Shown here: piece after piece, positions 20,269-28,997 of the stretch
Numbering within the stretch: position 1 is the stretch's first letter
How the letters are laid out: each line of letters starts with the position of its first letter
NCBI GenBank assembly: GCA_963849605.1
Contig: CAWKHX010000002.1
Location: forward strand, 682,001 to 746,000
DNA from: DASPHG01 sp963849605
GTDB taxonomy: Bacteria; Actinomycetota; Thermoleophilia; Solirubrobacterales; Thermoleophilaceae
Reading direction: 5' to 3'
Length of the DNA stretch: 64,000 nucleotides
Position numbers and translations under genes: made by a program
Notes under the pieces: generated by a model
Database searches by the model: none
What the model was told of the DNA's origin: nothing
The model's input: the letters and a program-made list of their open reading frames with translations, nothing else

Positions 20269-21288
20269 GCGAACGCCCGCCCGCGCTTGACGAGGCCCTC
20301 GTACAGCTTCGCCTGGATCACCTCGCGGACCCGTTCGGACAGCTCGAACACGAGCCCGCGGTCCTCGGCTGCCTCGGGGCCGTACTCCTCAGTCGGGATC
20401 GGCTCGCAGAACTCGATCCGCCACTTGGACGGCAGCGGCACGAGCCCGAGCGGTCCGAGCAGCGGGAACGTCGGCGTGATCGGGAAGTACGGCGCGCCCG
20501 TCGCGCGCGCGAGCAGGCTCGACTCGCCGATCTTCGGATGGATCTCCTCGCTGCCGACCACGGCGACCGGGACGATCGGGGCGCGCGTGCGGAGGGCGAT
20601 CTCGACGAAGCCGCCGCGCCCGAACCGCTGCAGGCGGTAGCGGTCCTTGAAGTCCTTGCCGGCTCCCTTCACGCCCTCGGGGAAGACGCCCACGAGCTCG
20701 CCCTGCTCCAGCAGCCGGATCGCGTTGTAAGGCGATGCGACGACCGCGCCGACCTTGCGCAACGCGAACGATGCGAAGGGCAGCGTGAACGCCCAGTTGA
20801 GCACGAGAAAGCGCGGGTAGCGCGGGAGCGGGTGCTCCTTGAGGATCGCCGTGCCCATCATGATCGCGTCCCAGGGGACGATCCCCGCGTGGTTCGCGAC
20901 CATCAGCGCCGGGCCGTGCGACGGGACGTTCACGGTTCCCTCGACCTGCACACGCCACCAGCGCTCGTACATGAACTCGAGGAACGGGAACAGCGCGTCG
21001 GCGAACTCCTCGTCGAAGCCCCACTCGTCCTCCGCGTAGTCGCCGGCGAGCCGGCGAGCCGCCCTCTCGATTCCCTCCTGCGCGTCGGCCGGCAGGCCGC
21101 CGACCGCGCCCGCCAGCGCGCTGACCGGGTCGGAGCCGGACTCGACGCCCTCGCGCAGGCGGCGCACGAAGCTGAGCGCGGCCCCGACGGGGAACAGCGC
21201 AGATTCCCCCGATGGCGTCGCGCGCGGCGGCAGCCACGAGGGCGGCGGCTCGCGCCCGACCAGCGGGCTCGCCGGGCCGCACGCTCAC
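20265..21288 (-). CDS. Lysophospholipid acyltransferase family protein (one apparent frameshift)
   Basis: 1-acylglycerol-phosphate acyltransferase-like. The main frame holds VANHAGIVPWDAIMM (the HX4D catalytic motif as H-A-G-I-V-P-W-D), VFPEGVKGAGK and APIVPVAVVGSEE. Its first start in that frame (GTG 21167) is internal to a sensible helix. Removing one base from the five-C run at 21206-21210 joins an upstream frame starting at GTG 21288, which overlaps the epimerase stop (GTGA). That restores RDAIGESALFPVGAALSF. I therefore extend the gene to 21288, about 340 residues. Confidence 0.78.
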
Positions 21289-22283
21289 GGCGAGGTCACC
21301 AGGTCGCGGACACTCGGCACGATCCGCTTGCCGCTCTGCGTGCGCGCGTAGTCCTCGACAGCTGCGACCGTGTCGAAGCGAGGCCGGAACCCGACCTCCT
21401 CCACGAGCCTGCGTGTGTCCACCGCACGGCCGTACCGAAGCAGGCGCCGGAAGTCCGGCGACAGGCTGCTGAACAGCCCCACGCGGCGACCGAGCGTCGC
21501 GGCGGTCGGAAACAGCGGCGACGCGAACGGGATCGACGTCTTGCCCGTCAGGCGGATCATCTTCGTCACGCCGATCGTGCCGGGCGCGGCCACGTTCACC
21601 GCACCGCGGAGCGGCTTCTTGATCGACGCGAGCAGTGCCTCGAGCCCGTCGCTCACATGGATGAACTGGAGCCGCGGGTCGAACCCGAGGTAGGTGGGCA
21701 CGACCGGAAGCCCGAGGTAGCGCGTCACCTGCGAGTCGGTGGACGGGCCGATCGCCGGCTGGTAGCGCAGCATCATGCAGGTGACCTGCGGATGCCGGCG
21801 CGAGTACGTCTCGAAGTAGTTCTCGATCTCACCGATGTCGCGCTGGAAGCGCGTCCGCAGCGGATAGAGGCGTGACATCTCCTCGGTGAAGAACTGCGGC
21901 GCCTGCGGCTCAGAGCCGTAGATGCCGGCGGAGCCGCGGATGACGATCGTGCGCACCGAGGGCGTGCGCTCGCATGCCGCGAGGAGCTGGAGCGAGCCGA
22001 TCACGTTGATGTCGTGCATCGCTTGCGCCGACATCCCGGGGTCCGGCCGCCGCACGATCTGGTTGTGGACCACGGTGTCGACCTCGGTCTGGGGCAGCAG
22101 CTTGGTCACGACGGGATTCCGGATGTCGGCCTCGAGGTACTCCGTGCGCTCGAGCTTCGCGCGCGGCGGCCTGGTGTCGAGCCCCGCGACGTACTCGATC
22201 TCGGGATCGCGCTCGAGGCGCCGCGCAACCTCGGTCCCGAGGTAGCTGCCGACCCCGGTGATGAGGACGCGCCGGCCGGCCAC
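21285..22283 (-). CDS. NAD-dependent epimerase/dehydratase family protein
   Basis: 332-residue extended SDR. The nucleotide fold is RRVLITGVGSYLGTEVARRL, with ADIRNPVVTKLL and VVHNQIV next. The usual YxxxK is not obvious: the equivalent region reads RTRFQRDIGEIENYFE, so catalysis may be altered. Homologues sit beside acyltransferases in mycobacteria and other actinomycetes, as here, where the stop overlaps the acyltransferase start. Substrate unknown. Confidence 0.75.
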   Translation of the reverse strand: MAGRRVLITGVGSYLGTEVARRLERDPEIEYVAGLDTRPPRAKLERTEYLEADIRNPVVTKLLPQTEVDTVVHNQIVRRPDPGMSAQAMHDINVIGSLQLLAACERTPSVRTIVIRGSAGIYGSEPQAPQFFTEEMSRLYPLRTRFQRDIGEIENYFETYSRRHPQVTCMMLRYQPAIGPSTDSQVTRYLGLPVVPTYLGFDPRLQFIHVSDGLEALLASIKKPLRGAVNVAAPGTIGVTKMIRLTGKTSIPFASPLFPTAATLGRRVGLFSSLSPDFRRLLRYGRAVDTRRLVEEVGFRPRFDTVAAVEDYARTQSGKRIVPSVRDLVTSP

Positions 22284-22285
22284 GG

Positions 22286-22720
22286 TCAGCTAGATCGCGA
22301 ACGGGACGAGCGCGAGCCCGACGAGCGCTTCGCCGCGGAACGCGCGGCGTCGACCTTCGAGGAGCGCGTGGTCGACTTCGTCTTGCGGGCGCTCGTGCTC
22401 CGGCCCGAGTTTCCGCGCTTCGCGGGCAGCCGCTCTTCGATCGCGTCGAGCCGGCGCGAGATCGCGCGCATGTCCTTGCGCAGCGCCGCGACGTCCTCCT
22501 GCGTGGCCGGCCGCCGCTCCTCGAGCTCGCCGATCGCTTCGCGCACGCGCTCACGCACCTCGCGCGCCTGCCCCTCGGCCGCCTTGACGAGCTCGTCGAG
22601 CGTGTCGCGCGTGCGATCGCGTGTGCTCTGCGCTCCTCCCACGGTCGCCTGGACGGTGCGCTCGACCGCCTCGCGGACCGCGTCCGGCAGCTCCTTCGGG
22701 TTTGTCCGGCGGTTCGTCAT
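22286..22720 (-). CDS. Coiled-coil protein with basic Ser/Lys/Arg-rich tail
   Basis: 144 residues from ATG 22720. A long amphipathic helix (AVREAVERTVQATVGG to RRLDAIEERLP) is followed by a tail rich in Ser, Arg and Lys (SARKTKSTTRSSKV, SGSRSSRSRSS). There is no membrane segment. The pattern resembles phasin-like or DNA/envelope-associated coiled coils, but I cannot assign a family. It ends 2 bp before the epimerase start on the same strand. A second coiled-coil protein with a similar core (RSVSQRLEGIEDAVDRL) lies just past the phosphorylase gene. Confidence 0.6.
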   Translation of the reverse strand: MTNRRTNPKELPDAVREAVERTVQATVGGAQSTRDRTRDTLDELVKAAEGQAREVRERVREAIGELEERRPATQEDVAALRKDMRAISRRLDAIEERLPAKRGNSGRSTSARKTKSTTRSSKVDAARSAAKRSSGSRSSRSRSS

Positions 22721-22753
22721 GGGGAGCGCGCAGTGTTCCATATCGTGGCGCCG

Positions 22754-23455
22754 ATGCCCGAGACCCCGATCCACCTGCGCCCGGCCGCGGAGCTCGCCGA
22801 GCGCGTGCTCTTGCCGGGCGACCCGCACCGGGCGCTCCACGTCGCGCAGGCGCTGCTCGAGCAGCCGAAGATGTTCAACCACCACCGCGGTCTGTGGGGC
22901 TATTCCGGCACCGCGCGCGACGGGTCGCCACTCACCGTCCAGGCGACCGGCATGGGCGGCCCGAGCGCGGCGATCGTCGTCGAGGAGCTGATCGGCCTGG
23001 GTGCGCGGACGTTGATCCGGATCGGAACGTGTGGCGCCCTCGTCGACGGCATCGAGCTCGGAACGCTCGTACCTGTCGAGTCGGCGATCGCGGCTGACGG
23101 GACGAGCCGCGCGCTCGGAGCCGACGGACGTGTCGCTGCCGACGCCGCGATCACGTCGGCCCTCGCGGAGGCCGCGGGGCGGGCACCGCTCGACTGCGTC
23201 TCGACGGACCTCTTCTACGACGCGCGTGAAGACATTGCGGCCGGGTGGGTGGCCGACGGCGCGGCCGTCGTCGAGATGGAAGCCGCTGCCGTGCTGCAGG
23301 TCGCGGAGCGGCGCGGGGTTCGCGCCGGCTGCCTGCTCGCGGTCACCGACAACGTGACGGGCAGTCGCGTGCGCGCCGACTTCGAGGCGGTCGAAAAGAT
23401 GGGGACCGCTCTCGGCGAGACGGCCTGGTCGGCGCTCGGGTTGGCCGGCCTCTAG
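22754..23455 (+). CDS. Purine-nucleoside/uridine phosphorylase (PNP_UDP family)
   Basis: Phosphorolysis of nucleosides in salvage. 233 residues from ATG 22754. Typical segments are VLLPGDPHRALHVAQALL (phosphate and ribose contact region), GMGGPSAAIVVEEL, LIRIGTCGAL and VVEMEAAAVLQVAERRGV, with the ribose-binding Met-Glu pair. DeoD-like trimeric or hexameric enzymes share these; purine versus uridine preference cannot be read with certainty. Confidence 0.88.
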   Translation: MPETPIHLRPAAELAERVLLPGDPHRALHVAQALLEQPKMFNHHRGLWGYSGTARDGSPLTVQATGMGGPSAAIVVEELIGLGARTLIRIGTCGALVDGIELGTLVPVESAIAADGTSRALGADGRVAADAAITSALAEAAGRAPLDCVSTDLFYDAREDIAAGWVADGAAVVEMEAAAVLQVAERRGVRAGCLLAVTDNVTGSRVRADFEAVEKMGTALGETAWSALGLAGL

Positions 23456-23475
23456 CCGGCCAACACGGTCGGCGT

Positions 23476-23940
23476 CTAGCTCGTCGGCCCGTCCGAGACG
23501 GTCAGCCGCTCCTGCGCACGCGGCGGGAGCTCGTCGGCCGGTGCGACGGCCTCGCGGACCGCAGCGAGATCGCGCGCGAGCTCGTCCATGCGCGCCTCGA
23601 GCCGGTCGGCGAGCTCGGTGAGCCCGGGGCCACCGGCAAGCGCGCCCGCCGACGCGAGCCGCTCGTCGAGCCGATCGACCGCGTCCTCGATTCCCTCGAG
23701 TCGCTGCGACACCGACCGCAGGCGGCGTGTCAGCCGCTCGATGTCCGCCGCGGACGGAATGCCGAGCGCACCCATCGCGGCCTCCTGCGCCTGGGCCGCC
23801 TTGTCCCGGGCCTCGAACGCGCGCGCTAGCGCGGCGTTGATCACGGGGTTCGCAACGAGCTCCTCGGCGACCTTCCCGAGCGCCTCCTCGCCCTGGCGGG
23901 AGAGGCGCTCTTTCAGCCCTTCATCGGTCGTTTCAGCCAC
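23476..23940 (-). CDS. Coiled-coil protein of unknown function
   Basis: 154 residues from GTG 23940 (VAETTDEGLKERLSRQGEEAL). The body is alpha-helical with heptads; RLRSVSQRLEGIEDAVDRLDERL resembles the core of the coiled-coil protein at 22.3-22.7 kb. No signal peptide, membrane helix or catalytic motif. The phosphorylase gene is convergent, 20 bp away. Function unknown. Confidence 0.6.
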   Translation of the reverse strand: MAETTDEGLKERLSRQGEEALGKVAEELVANPVINAALARAFEARDKAAQAQEAAMGALGIPSAADIERLTRRLRSVSQRLEGIEDAVDRLDERLASAGALAGGPGLTELADRLEARMDELARDLAAVREAVAPADELPPRAQERLTVSDGPTS

Positions 23941-24047
23941 GTCGGGGACCGTACCCGAAATGCCGTTTGCGAATCCGATCTCGACTTTGGGTCGAGGGTC
24001 TGACAGGTTAGGCGTCCGTGTGACGTTTGTTTCCCTCAGGAGGACTA

Positions 24048-24200
24048 ATGGGTAAGCCGAAAGAACCACCACGGATGGCCAGTAACGGTTCCCCATTGCG
24101 CAGGTTCATTTCGCCAGATAGCGTTCCAGCGATCGTGGGCGCGTCTGGTAGCTTGGGCGCGGGAAGCGGGCCACTCGAGGGGCCTGAGGGAGGACAGTGA
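24048..24200 (+). CDS. 50-residue leader peptide coupled to the cell-wall hydrolase gene
   Basis: ATG 24048 is preceded by a strong AGGAGG six bases away, one of the best ribosome sites in the window. The 50-codon frame (MGKPKEPPRMASNG ... PLEGPEGGQ) ends in a TGA that overlaps the GTG start of the next gene (GTGA). That arrangement points to a translated, coupling ORF. It has no hydrophobic stretch and is rich in Gly, Pro and Ser. No known family; the opposite-strand frame here is an antisense shadow. Confidence 0.6.
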   Translation: MGKPKEPPRMASNGSPLRRFISPDSVPAIVGASGSLGAGSGPLEGPEGGQ

Positions 24201-26614
24201 GACCGGGCATGAAGATCAGGCTCCTTTACACGCTGCTCGTGGCCGCTTTGGTTGCGGTTGCAGCGATGGGTCTGACGAGCCTTCCGGCGAACGCGGTGCT
24301 GGAGACCGTCCAGGTCCGGCTCGACAGCGGCGAGCTGGTCTCGGTGCAGGTCGACGTCCCGCCCGGCACCCCGCTCGAGGACATCGAGATCCCGACCGTG
24401 CCCGACATCACGGATCCCGACGGCGGCGGCGACGACTCCGGCGGCTCGGGCGGCACGTCCGATCCCGGTGACGTCGGCACGCCCGAGAGCACCGACCAGC
24501 AGGAGCAGAAGCCCTCCCACACTCGCGACGGCGCCAAGAACGGCGGCGACGACAAGACCGCCGACGACGAGACGGACCTTGGACCTGGAGCTGAGGTGGA
24601 GGGTCCGCGCGAGCGGAAGCGGAAGGGCGAGACCAAACTGCGCAACGCCGACGGGTCGCCCACCCGCTCGAACCCGAGCTTCTTCGACGCGCTTCCCGGC
24701 CCGGCCCAGGTCACCGGCGTGCCGAACTTCGTCATCCGCAAGTTCCAGGTGCCGCTCTTCTTGCTGTCGATCTACCAGGCCGCCGGCATCCAGTACGGCG
24801 TCCACTGGCAGGTGCTTGCGGCGATCAACGAGATCGAGACCGACTACGGGCGCAACCTGAACGTCTCGTCCGCCGGCGCCCTCGGCTGGATGCAGTTCAT
24901 CCCGTCCACGTGGCAGATGTACGGCGTCGACGCGAACAAGGACGGCAAGAAGGATCCGTACAACCCGGTCGACGCGATCTTCGCCGCCGCGCGCTACCTC
25001 AAGGCGGCCGGCTACGAGGAGTCCGTCCGGCGCGCGATCTTCGCCTACAACCACGCCGACTGGTACGTCGACTCCGTCCTGCTGCGCGCGACGCGCATCA
25101 AGCAGATGCCCGATGACCTCGTGTCGTCGCTCACCGGCCTGACGGAGGGCCGCTTCCCGGTCGCCGCCCGGGCGCGCTACGCGGACGATCTTTCGGAGCT
25201 CGAAGCCAAGCGTCGCTTCGAACGCGGCGAGAACGCCGCGAACCTTGTCGAGGACTCGGCGACCCGCCGCGGCATCGACATCTTCGCGCGGGAGGGCTCG
25301 CCCGTGGTCGCGGTCAACGACGGCGTGATCAAGAGGATCGGCCGCAGCCGCGAGCTCGGCCGCTACGTCGTGCTCCAGGACGTCTACGGCAACCGCTTCA
25401 GGTACGGGCATCTCGGATCGGTCTCGGAGAGCTATCCGGTGCCGAAGGAGGACGCCGGCACCGAACAGCACGCGCAGGCGATTGCGGCGAACGACAAGAA
25501 GCCGACGCGCCCGGCGTCGGCCGGCCGCCAGCTCGACACGTCGGACTCGGTCGCGGGCGACAAGTCGGCGGACAGCGCCGCCCCCGCTCCGCGCCCGACC
25601 ATCCCGCTGAAGGAGCGCCTGTTCGCGCATCCGGAGCGTCCCAACGCGAGCGCCGCCGGCGGCGAGGACCAGGTCCTCAGCTCGAAGGGCAAGCTCGACG
25701 GCTTCACCACCTTCCGCAACTACTTCTCGCGCGCGTTCGGGCTCAACGCCCGTGACGTCCGGCTGAAGTCGCTGCAGGAGGGCTCGCGGGTGATCGGCGG
25801 CACGATCCTCGGCCGCATCGGCCAGACCGTCGAGGGCAAGGCCTCCCACGTCTACTTCGAGATCCAGCCGGTCGGCCGCGGCGCCCCGCGGATCGACCCG
25901 AAGCCGATCCTCGACGGCTGGAAGCTGCTCGAGGCGACCGCCATCTACCGCGCGGCGGGCGAGAACGCGCTCTACGGCGAGGACAACACTTCGATCGGCC
26001 AGATCCTGCTGATGCCGAAGCCGCTGCTAGAGCAGCGCGTGCTCGCCGACGAGCGGATCGAGGTCTACCCGTGTGGGCAGCAGGACATCCAGTCGGGCCA
26101 GATCGACCGGCGCGTCCTGGCGACGCTGGAGGTGCTGGCCGAGCGCGGCTTCCGCACCACGATCACCTCGCTCAAGTGCGGCCACTCGGTCTACACATCG
26201 TCGGGCAATGTCTCGCAGCACTCGTCCGGCAACGCGGTCGACATCGCGGCGGTCAACGGCATCCCCATCCTCGGCCACCAGGAGCCCGGCGGGATCACCG
26301 ACCAGGTCATCAACGTCCTGCTCCAGATGCAGGGCACGCTGCAGGCCGACCAGATCATCTCCCTGATCGAGAAGGGCGGGCCGACGTTCGCGATGGCGGA
26401 CCACAACGACCACATCCACGTCGGCTTCCAGCCGCTGTTCGGCGCGAACACGAAGCAGGGCATGCAGGCGCTGGCCGTGCTGAAGCCCGATCAGTGGGAT
26501 GACCTGGTCGCCCGGCTGCGGGAGATCGACAACCCGACGGTGCCGACCAAGCCCTCGAAGTTCGCGGTCCCGGTCGAGAAGCACCGCAGCAGCGACGCAC
26601 ACCAGGGCGAATAG
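24197..26614 (+). CDS. Secreted multidomain peptidoglycan hydrolase (SLT + degenerate M23 + M15-like)
   Basis: 805 residues. A signal peptide (about 1-35) is followed by an Asp/Gly/Lys-rich linker to about 160. The lytic transglycosylase domain has the catalytic-type Glu near 212-214 (AAINEIETDYGRN), GALGWMQFIPSTW and AIFAYNHADWYV. From about 350 an LytM/M23-like fold is split by a long insert; its zinc motifs look degraded (RRGIDIFA, HVYFEI in place of HxH-F-E). The last 200 residues form an M15-like carboxypeptidase: HSSGNAVDIA (H675, D682) and DHNDHIHVGF (H739, H741), with SLKCGHSVYTSSG before. It likely cleaves glycan and peptide bonds in the wall. The GTG start overlaps the leader ORF. 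Confidence 0.87.
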   Translation: MRPGMKIRLLYTLLVAALVAVAAMGLTSLPANAVLETVQVRLDSGELVSVQVDVPPGTPLEDIEIPTVPDITDPDGGGDDSGGSGGTSDPGDVGTPESTDQQEQKPSHTRDGAKNGGDDKTADDETDLGPGAEVEGPRERKRKGETKLRNADGSPTRSNPSFFDALPGPAQVTGVPNFVIRKFQVPLFLLSIYQAAGIQYGVHWQVLAAINEIETDYGRNLNVSSAGALGWMQFIPSTWQMYGVDANKDGKKDPYNPVDAIFAAARYLKAAGYEESVRRAIFAYNHADWYVDSVLLRATRIKQMPDDLVSSLTGLTEGRFPVAARARYADDLSELEAKRRFERGENAANLVEDSATRRGIDIFAREGSPVVAVNDGVIKRIGRSRELGRYVVLQDVYGNRFRYGHLGSVSESYPVPKEDAGTEQHAQAIAANDKKPTRPASAGRQLDTSDSVAGDKSADSAAPAPRPTIPLKERLFAHPERPNASAAGGEDQVLSSKGKLDGFTTFRNYFSRAFGLNARDVRLKSLQEGSRVIGGTILGRIGQTVEGKASHVYFEIQPVGRGAPRIDPKPILDGWKLLEATAIYRAAGENALYGEDNTSIGQILLMPKPLLEQRVLADERIEVYPCGQQDIQSGQIDRRVLATLEVLAERGFRTTITSLKCGHSVYTSSGNVSQHSSGNAVDIAAVNGIPILGHQEPGGITDQVINVLLQMQGTLQADQIISLIEKGGPTFAMADHNDHIHVGFQPLFGANTKQGMQALAVLKPDQWDDLVARLREIDNPTVPTKPSKFAVPVEKHRSSDAHQGE

Positions 26615-26718
26615 CTCACTTTCCGTTCGTCCAGTTCGAGTTCGGCTTCCTGCTTGGGCCGCACGACGGCCGCTACCTGCGCCGGGCGAGCCCGGAGGCG
26701 GAGCCTGAGCACGTCGTC

Positions 26719-27444
26719 GTGCTGAGGACGCTGGGCGCGCCACAGAGGCGGCTGCTGGGCCGCCGGCGCACGAAGGACGTGAGCGGCGCGGAGGTCGAGC
26801 CCGTCCCGACATCGCGCGCGACGATCGTGCGTGCAACGCCGTTCGAGTCCACCGGCGAGGCCGACGCGTGGCTCGATGCGACCCGGGCCGACAGCGAGGT
26901 CGCCGTCGCCGCCGCCGAGCGCGAGCTCAACTTCGTGCTGCGCAGCCACCGCGCCGCCGCAGCCGACCCGTACGCGCGCGACATCCGCGCCGACCACGCG
27001 TTGGTCGTGCGCCTCGGCCACGGCGAGGGCGAGCAGGTGGCGGACGGCCGCTTCGGCCGCGCGGTCGAGCTGCCCAGAGAGCCGCCCAAGCGAAAGCGCG
27101 GCGAGGCGCTCGCACCGCAGGAGCGGCTCGCCGCGGTGCTCGGTGGGCGCGACTCCCTGCTGATGGGCGAGGAGCTGCTGCTGCGCGCGCGGCTCGATCT
27201 CGACGCGGGCCGTCCGCGCGAGGCGGCGCTGCAGGCGCGAATCGCGCTCGAGGCTCTGCTCGGGGAGTTGGACGAGAAGTTCGCCGCACCGCTGCGGCCG
27301 CTGCGCGAGCCGGTCGCCCGCGTTGCGAACGCGGCTCTCGACGGCGACCTGTCCGCGGAGGACGCGGCCGCCGTCGAGGACGCCGTGAGCCAGATGGCGG
27401 TCGCGGCCAGGCGCAGCAGCGCGACGGCCGCCGCCGCGGACTAG
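26719..27444 (+). CDS. Conserved-looking protein of unknown function (true N-terminus unclear)
   Basis: 241 residues from GTG 26719, with a helical C-terminal half (LLMGEELLLRARLDLDAG, AALQARIALEALLGEL). The same frame continues upstream with protein-like sequence (FVQFEFGFLLGPHDGRYL) back to about 26614, yet has no ATG, GTG or TTG before 26719 and meets a stop at 26500-26502. So either the start is unusual or an indel hides it. It begins next to the hydrolase stop. No family recognised. Confidence 0.6.
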   Translation: MLRTLGAPQRRLLGRRRTKDVSGAEVEPVPTSRATIVRATPFESTGEADAWLDATRADSEVAVAAAERELNFVLRSHRAAAADPYARDIRADHALVVRLGHGEGEQVADGRFGRAVELPREPPKRKRGEALAPQERLAAVLGGRDSLLMGEELLLRARLDLDAGRPREAALQARIALEALLGELDEKFAAPLRPLREPVARVANAALDGDLSAEDAAAVEDAVSQMAVAARRSSATAAAAD

Positions 27445-27824
27445 CGCGTCCGCTCGACCACGAAGATCTGGTTGCCGTCCTGGTCGCGCAGGAAGAACAT
27501 GGGCGGCACGGGATCGCCCATGCGCATGACGTCGTCGACGTCCACCCCCTGCTCCTTCAGCTGCGCGTGGTCGGCGTCCACGTCCTCGGTCGACAGGCCC
27601 ATGTTGGTGGGCACGCCGACCGACTGGCCCTCCCGCGGCGGGACGAGCGCGATCGTCGTGGCGGCGCCTGCGGGCGCCACCTCGACCCAGCGGTCGTTCT
27701 CGCCGTAAGGCGTGTCGCCGCGGAGCTCGAAGCCGAGGGTCTCGGTGTAGAACTCGATCGCGCGGTCCTGGTCGCTGACGGGCACGATCACGGTGCCTAC
27801 CTCTTTGATGCCGGTCTCGCTCAT
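27441..27824 (-). CDS. VOC (glyoxalase/bleomycin-resistance fold) family protein
   Basis: 127 residues. VPVSDQDRAIEFYTETLGFELRGD and MFFLRDQDGNQIFVVER are the paired beta-alpha-beta modules of vicinal-oxygen-chelate proteins, with a Glu at the usual metal position near the end. PPREGQSVGVPTNMGLSTEDVDA sits between. Substrate unknown. The stop overlaps the convergent upstream gene by 4 bp. Upstream, TTCACCG (27884) and CGGTGAA (27918) form a loose inverted repeat. Confidence 0.85.
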   Translation of the reverse strand: MSETGIKEVGTVIVPVSDQDRAIEFYTETLGFELRGDTPYGENDRWVEVAPAGAATTIALVPPREGQSVGVPTNMGLSTEDVDADHAQLKEQGVDVDDVMRMGDPVPPMFFLRDQDGNQIFVVERTR

Positions 27825-27978
27825 ACGAAGCCTCCTTGGTTGCGGGCGTCCGTAAGACGACCCTACGCCCGGAAACTCATCGCTTCACCGTCTTTTCACC
27901 TTCATGTCGAACACTGGCGGTGAAATTTGGGCCCGATGGGAGGAAGACAAGGGCTCGGAGGGAGGTGAAGCTATCCCC

Positions 27979-28149
27979 ATGAGAGCGACAGTGGTTTCAA
28001 TGAACGCCGCGCGCCGTCGCGACCCGCGCATACCGCGCGTGATCGAGGCGAGACGCGGCCTGCGGCCGACCGGCCGCGTCTGGCTGAACGGTCGCGAGGT
28101 CGGAGGCGCCGACCCGCGCTACGCGCATCTGAGCAGTAGCCACGACTAG
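27979..28149 (+). CDS. Small basic protein of unknown function
   Basis: 56 residues from ATG 27979, behind GGAGG at about 13 bases. The sequence has many Arg residues (NAARRRDPRIPRVIEARRG) and ends GREVGGADPRYAHLSSSHD. An upstream in-frame ATG (27904) is less likely because it precedes the ribosome site. The frame is open over its whole length on a GC-rich background, which is weak evidence on its own. No family known. Confidence 0.45.
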   Translation: MRATVVSMNAARRRDPRIPRVIEARRGLRPTGRVWLNGREVGGADPRYAHLSSSHD

Positions 28150-28160
28150 GCTACGGCCGG

Positions 28161-28580
28161 ATGCAGCTGATCCGCCGTGCCGCACTAGCGGCTCTGACCG
28201 CCGTCGTCGCGACCGCAGCCCCCGCCTCGGCGGCGACCTTGCATCTCAAGGCGCCGCGCGAGATCGACCGAGCCGAGAAGTTCAGACTCAAGGCGTTCGG
28301 CCAGGCCAAGCCCCAGCGGGCGTACTACCTAAGCGTCCTCTACCAGGACGACAGCCAGGGCCGCTGCGAACGGAAGCTTGAGAAGGAAGTCACGACCAAC
28401 GAGCACGGCGAGGTCTACTACCTGCGCAAGGTCGTTACCGACGCGGAGGGCCGGTTCGAGGCCTCGCGGAAGATCGTCGGCGGGGACAAGAAGACGACCG
28501 GCCGCTTCTGCGGCTACCTGACGAACGAGGACGGCACGCGTAACAAGGACCGCGCGGTCCGCCGGATCGACTTCACGTAG
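28161..28580 (+). CDS. Small secreted protein of unknown function
   Basis: 139 residues with a signal peptide (LIRRAALAALTAVVATAAPASA). The mature part is beta-rich and basic: KAPREIDRAEKFRLKAFG, AYYLSVLYQDD, GRCERKLEKEVTTNE and GRFCGYLTNEDGT, with two cysteines likely to pair. It resembles an immunoglobulin-like secreted domain, but I cannot assign it. Its end overlaps the convergent thioesterase gene by 8 bp. Confidence 0.7.
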   Translation: MQLIRRAALAALTAVVATAAPASAATLHLKAPREIDRAEKFRLKAFGQAKPQRAYYLSVLYQDDSQGRCERKLEKEVTTNEHGEVYYLRKVVTDAEGRFEASRKIVGGDKKTTGRFCGYLTNEDGTRNKDRAVRRIDFT

Positions 28581-28986
28581 CCGCCGACTCGAGCGCCTCG
28601 CGCAGCGGGTCGGGCAGGCGCGCGGAGCTCTGCGACTCGTAGTCGAAGCCGACGAGCCAGCCGTACCCGTCGGCGACCAGGCGGTCCTCCACCGTCATCG
28701 CGAAGCGCATCTGAAACGCCGAGCGGCGGATCTCGCCGACCGAGCACTCGATCGCGACGTCCTCGTCGAAGTGGACGGGCGAGCGGTAATTGATGTGGCA
28801 CTCGGCGAAGATCAGGCCGGACCTCGACGTCTCCGGGTGGGCCGGATCGTGCTTCGGGAAGAGGTCGCGCAGGAACGCGATCCGCGCCGTCTCGAAGTAG
28901 CGCAGGAAGACGACGTTGTTGAGGTGCCGCATCGCGTCGAGGTCGCCGAAGCGGACCTTTTCGCGATGGACGAAGGTGCGTGGCAC
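28573..28986 (-). CDS. Acyl-CoA thioesterase (4HBT/YbgC-like hotdog)
   Basis: 137 residues, one hotdog fold. VRFGDLDAMRHLNNVVFLRYFETAR is the 4HBT signature with the catalytic Asp and the His-Asn pair. CHINYRSPVHFDEDVAIE and FQMRFAMTVEDRLVADG follow. It hydrolyses acyl-CoA thioesters and fits the fatty-acid theme of this window. The metallopeptidase-like gene lies 11 bp upstream on the same strand. Confidence 0.9.
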   Translation of the reverse strand: MPRTFVHREKVRFGDLDAMRHLNNVVFLRYFETARIAFLRDLFPKHDPAHPETSRSGLIFAECHINYRSPVHFDEDVAIECSVGEIRRSAFQMRFAMTVEDRLVADGYGWLVGFDYESQSSARLPDPLREALESAAT

Positions 28987-28997
28987 GACGGGCGACC

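Noticed and set aside
24047..24048. Possible c-di-AMP (ydaO-type) riboswitch before the wall hydrolase
   Set aside because: Such elements precede wall hydrolases in actinobacteria, so I looked at 23940-24047, but the core conserved words were not found.
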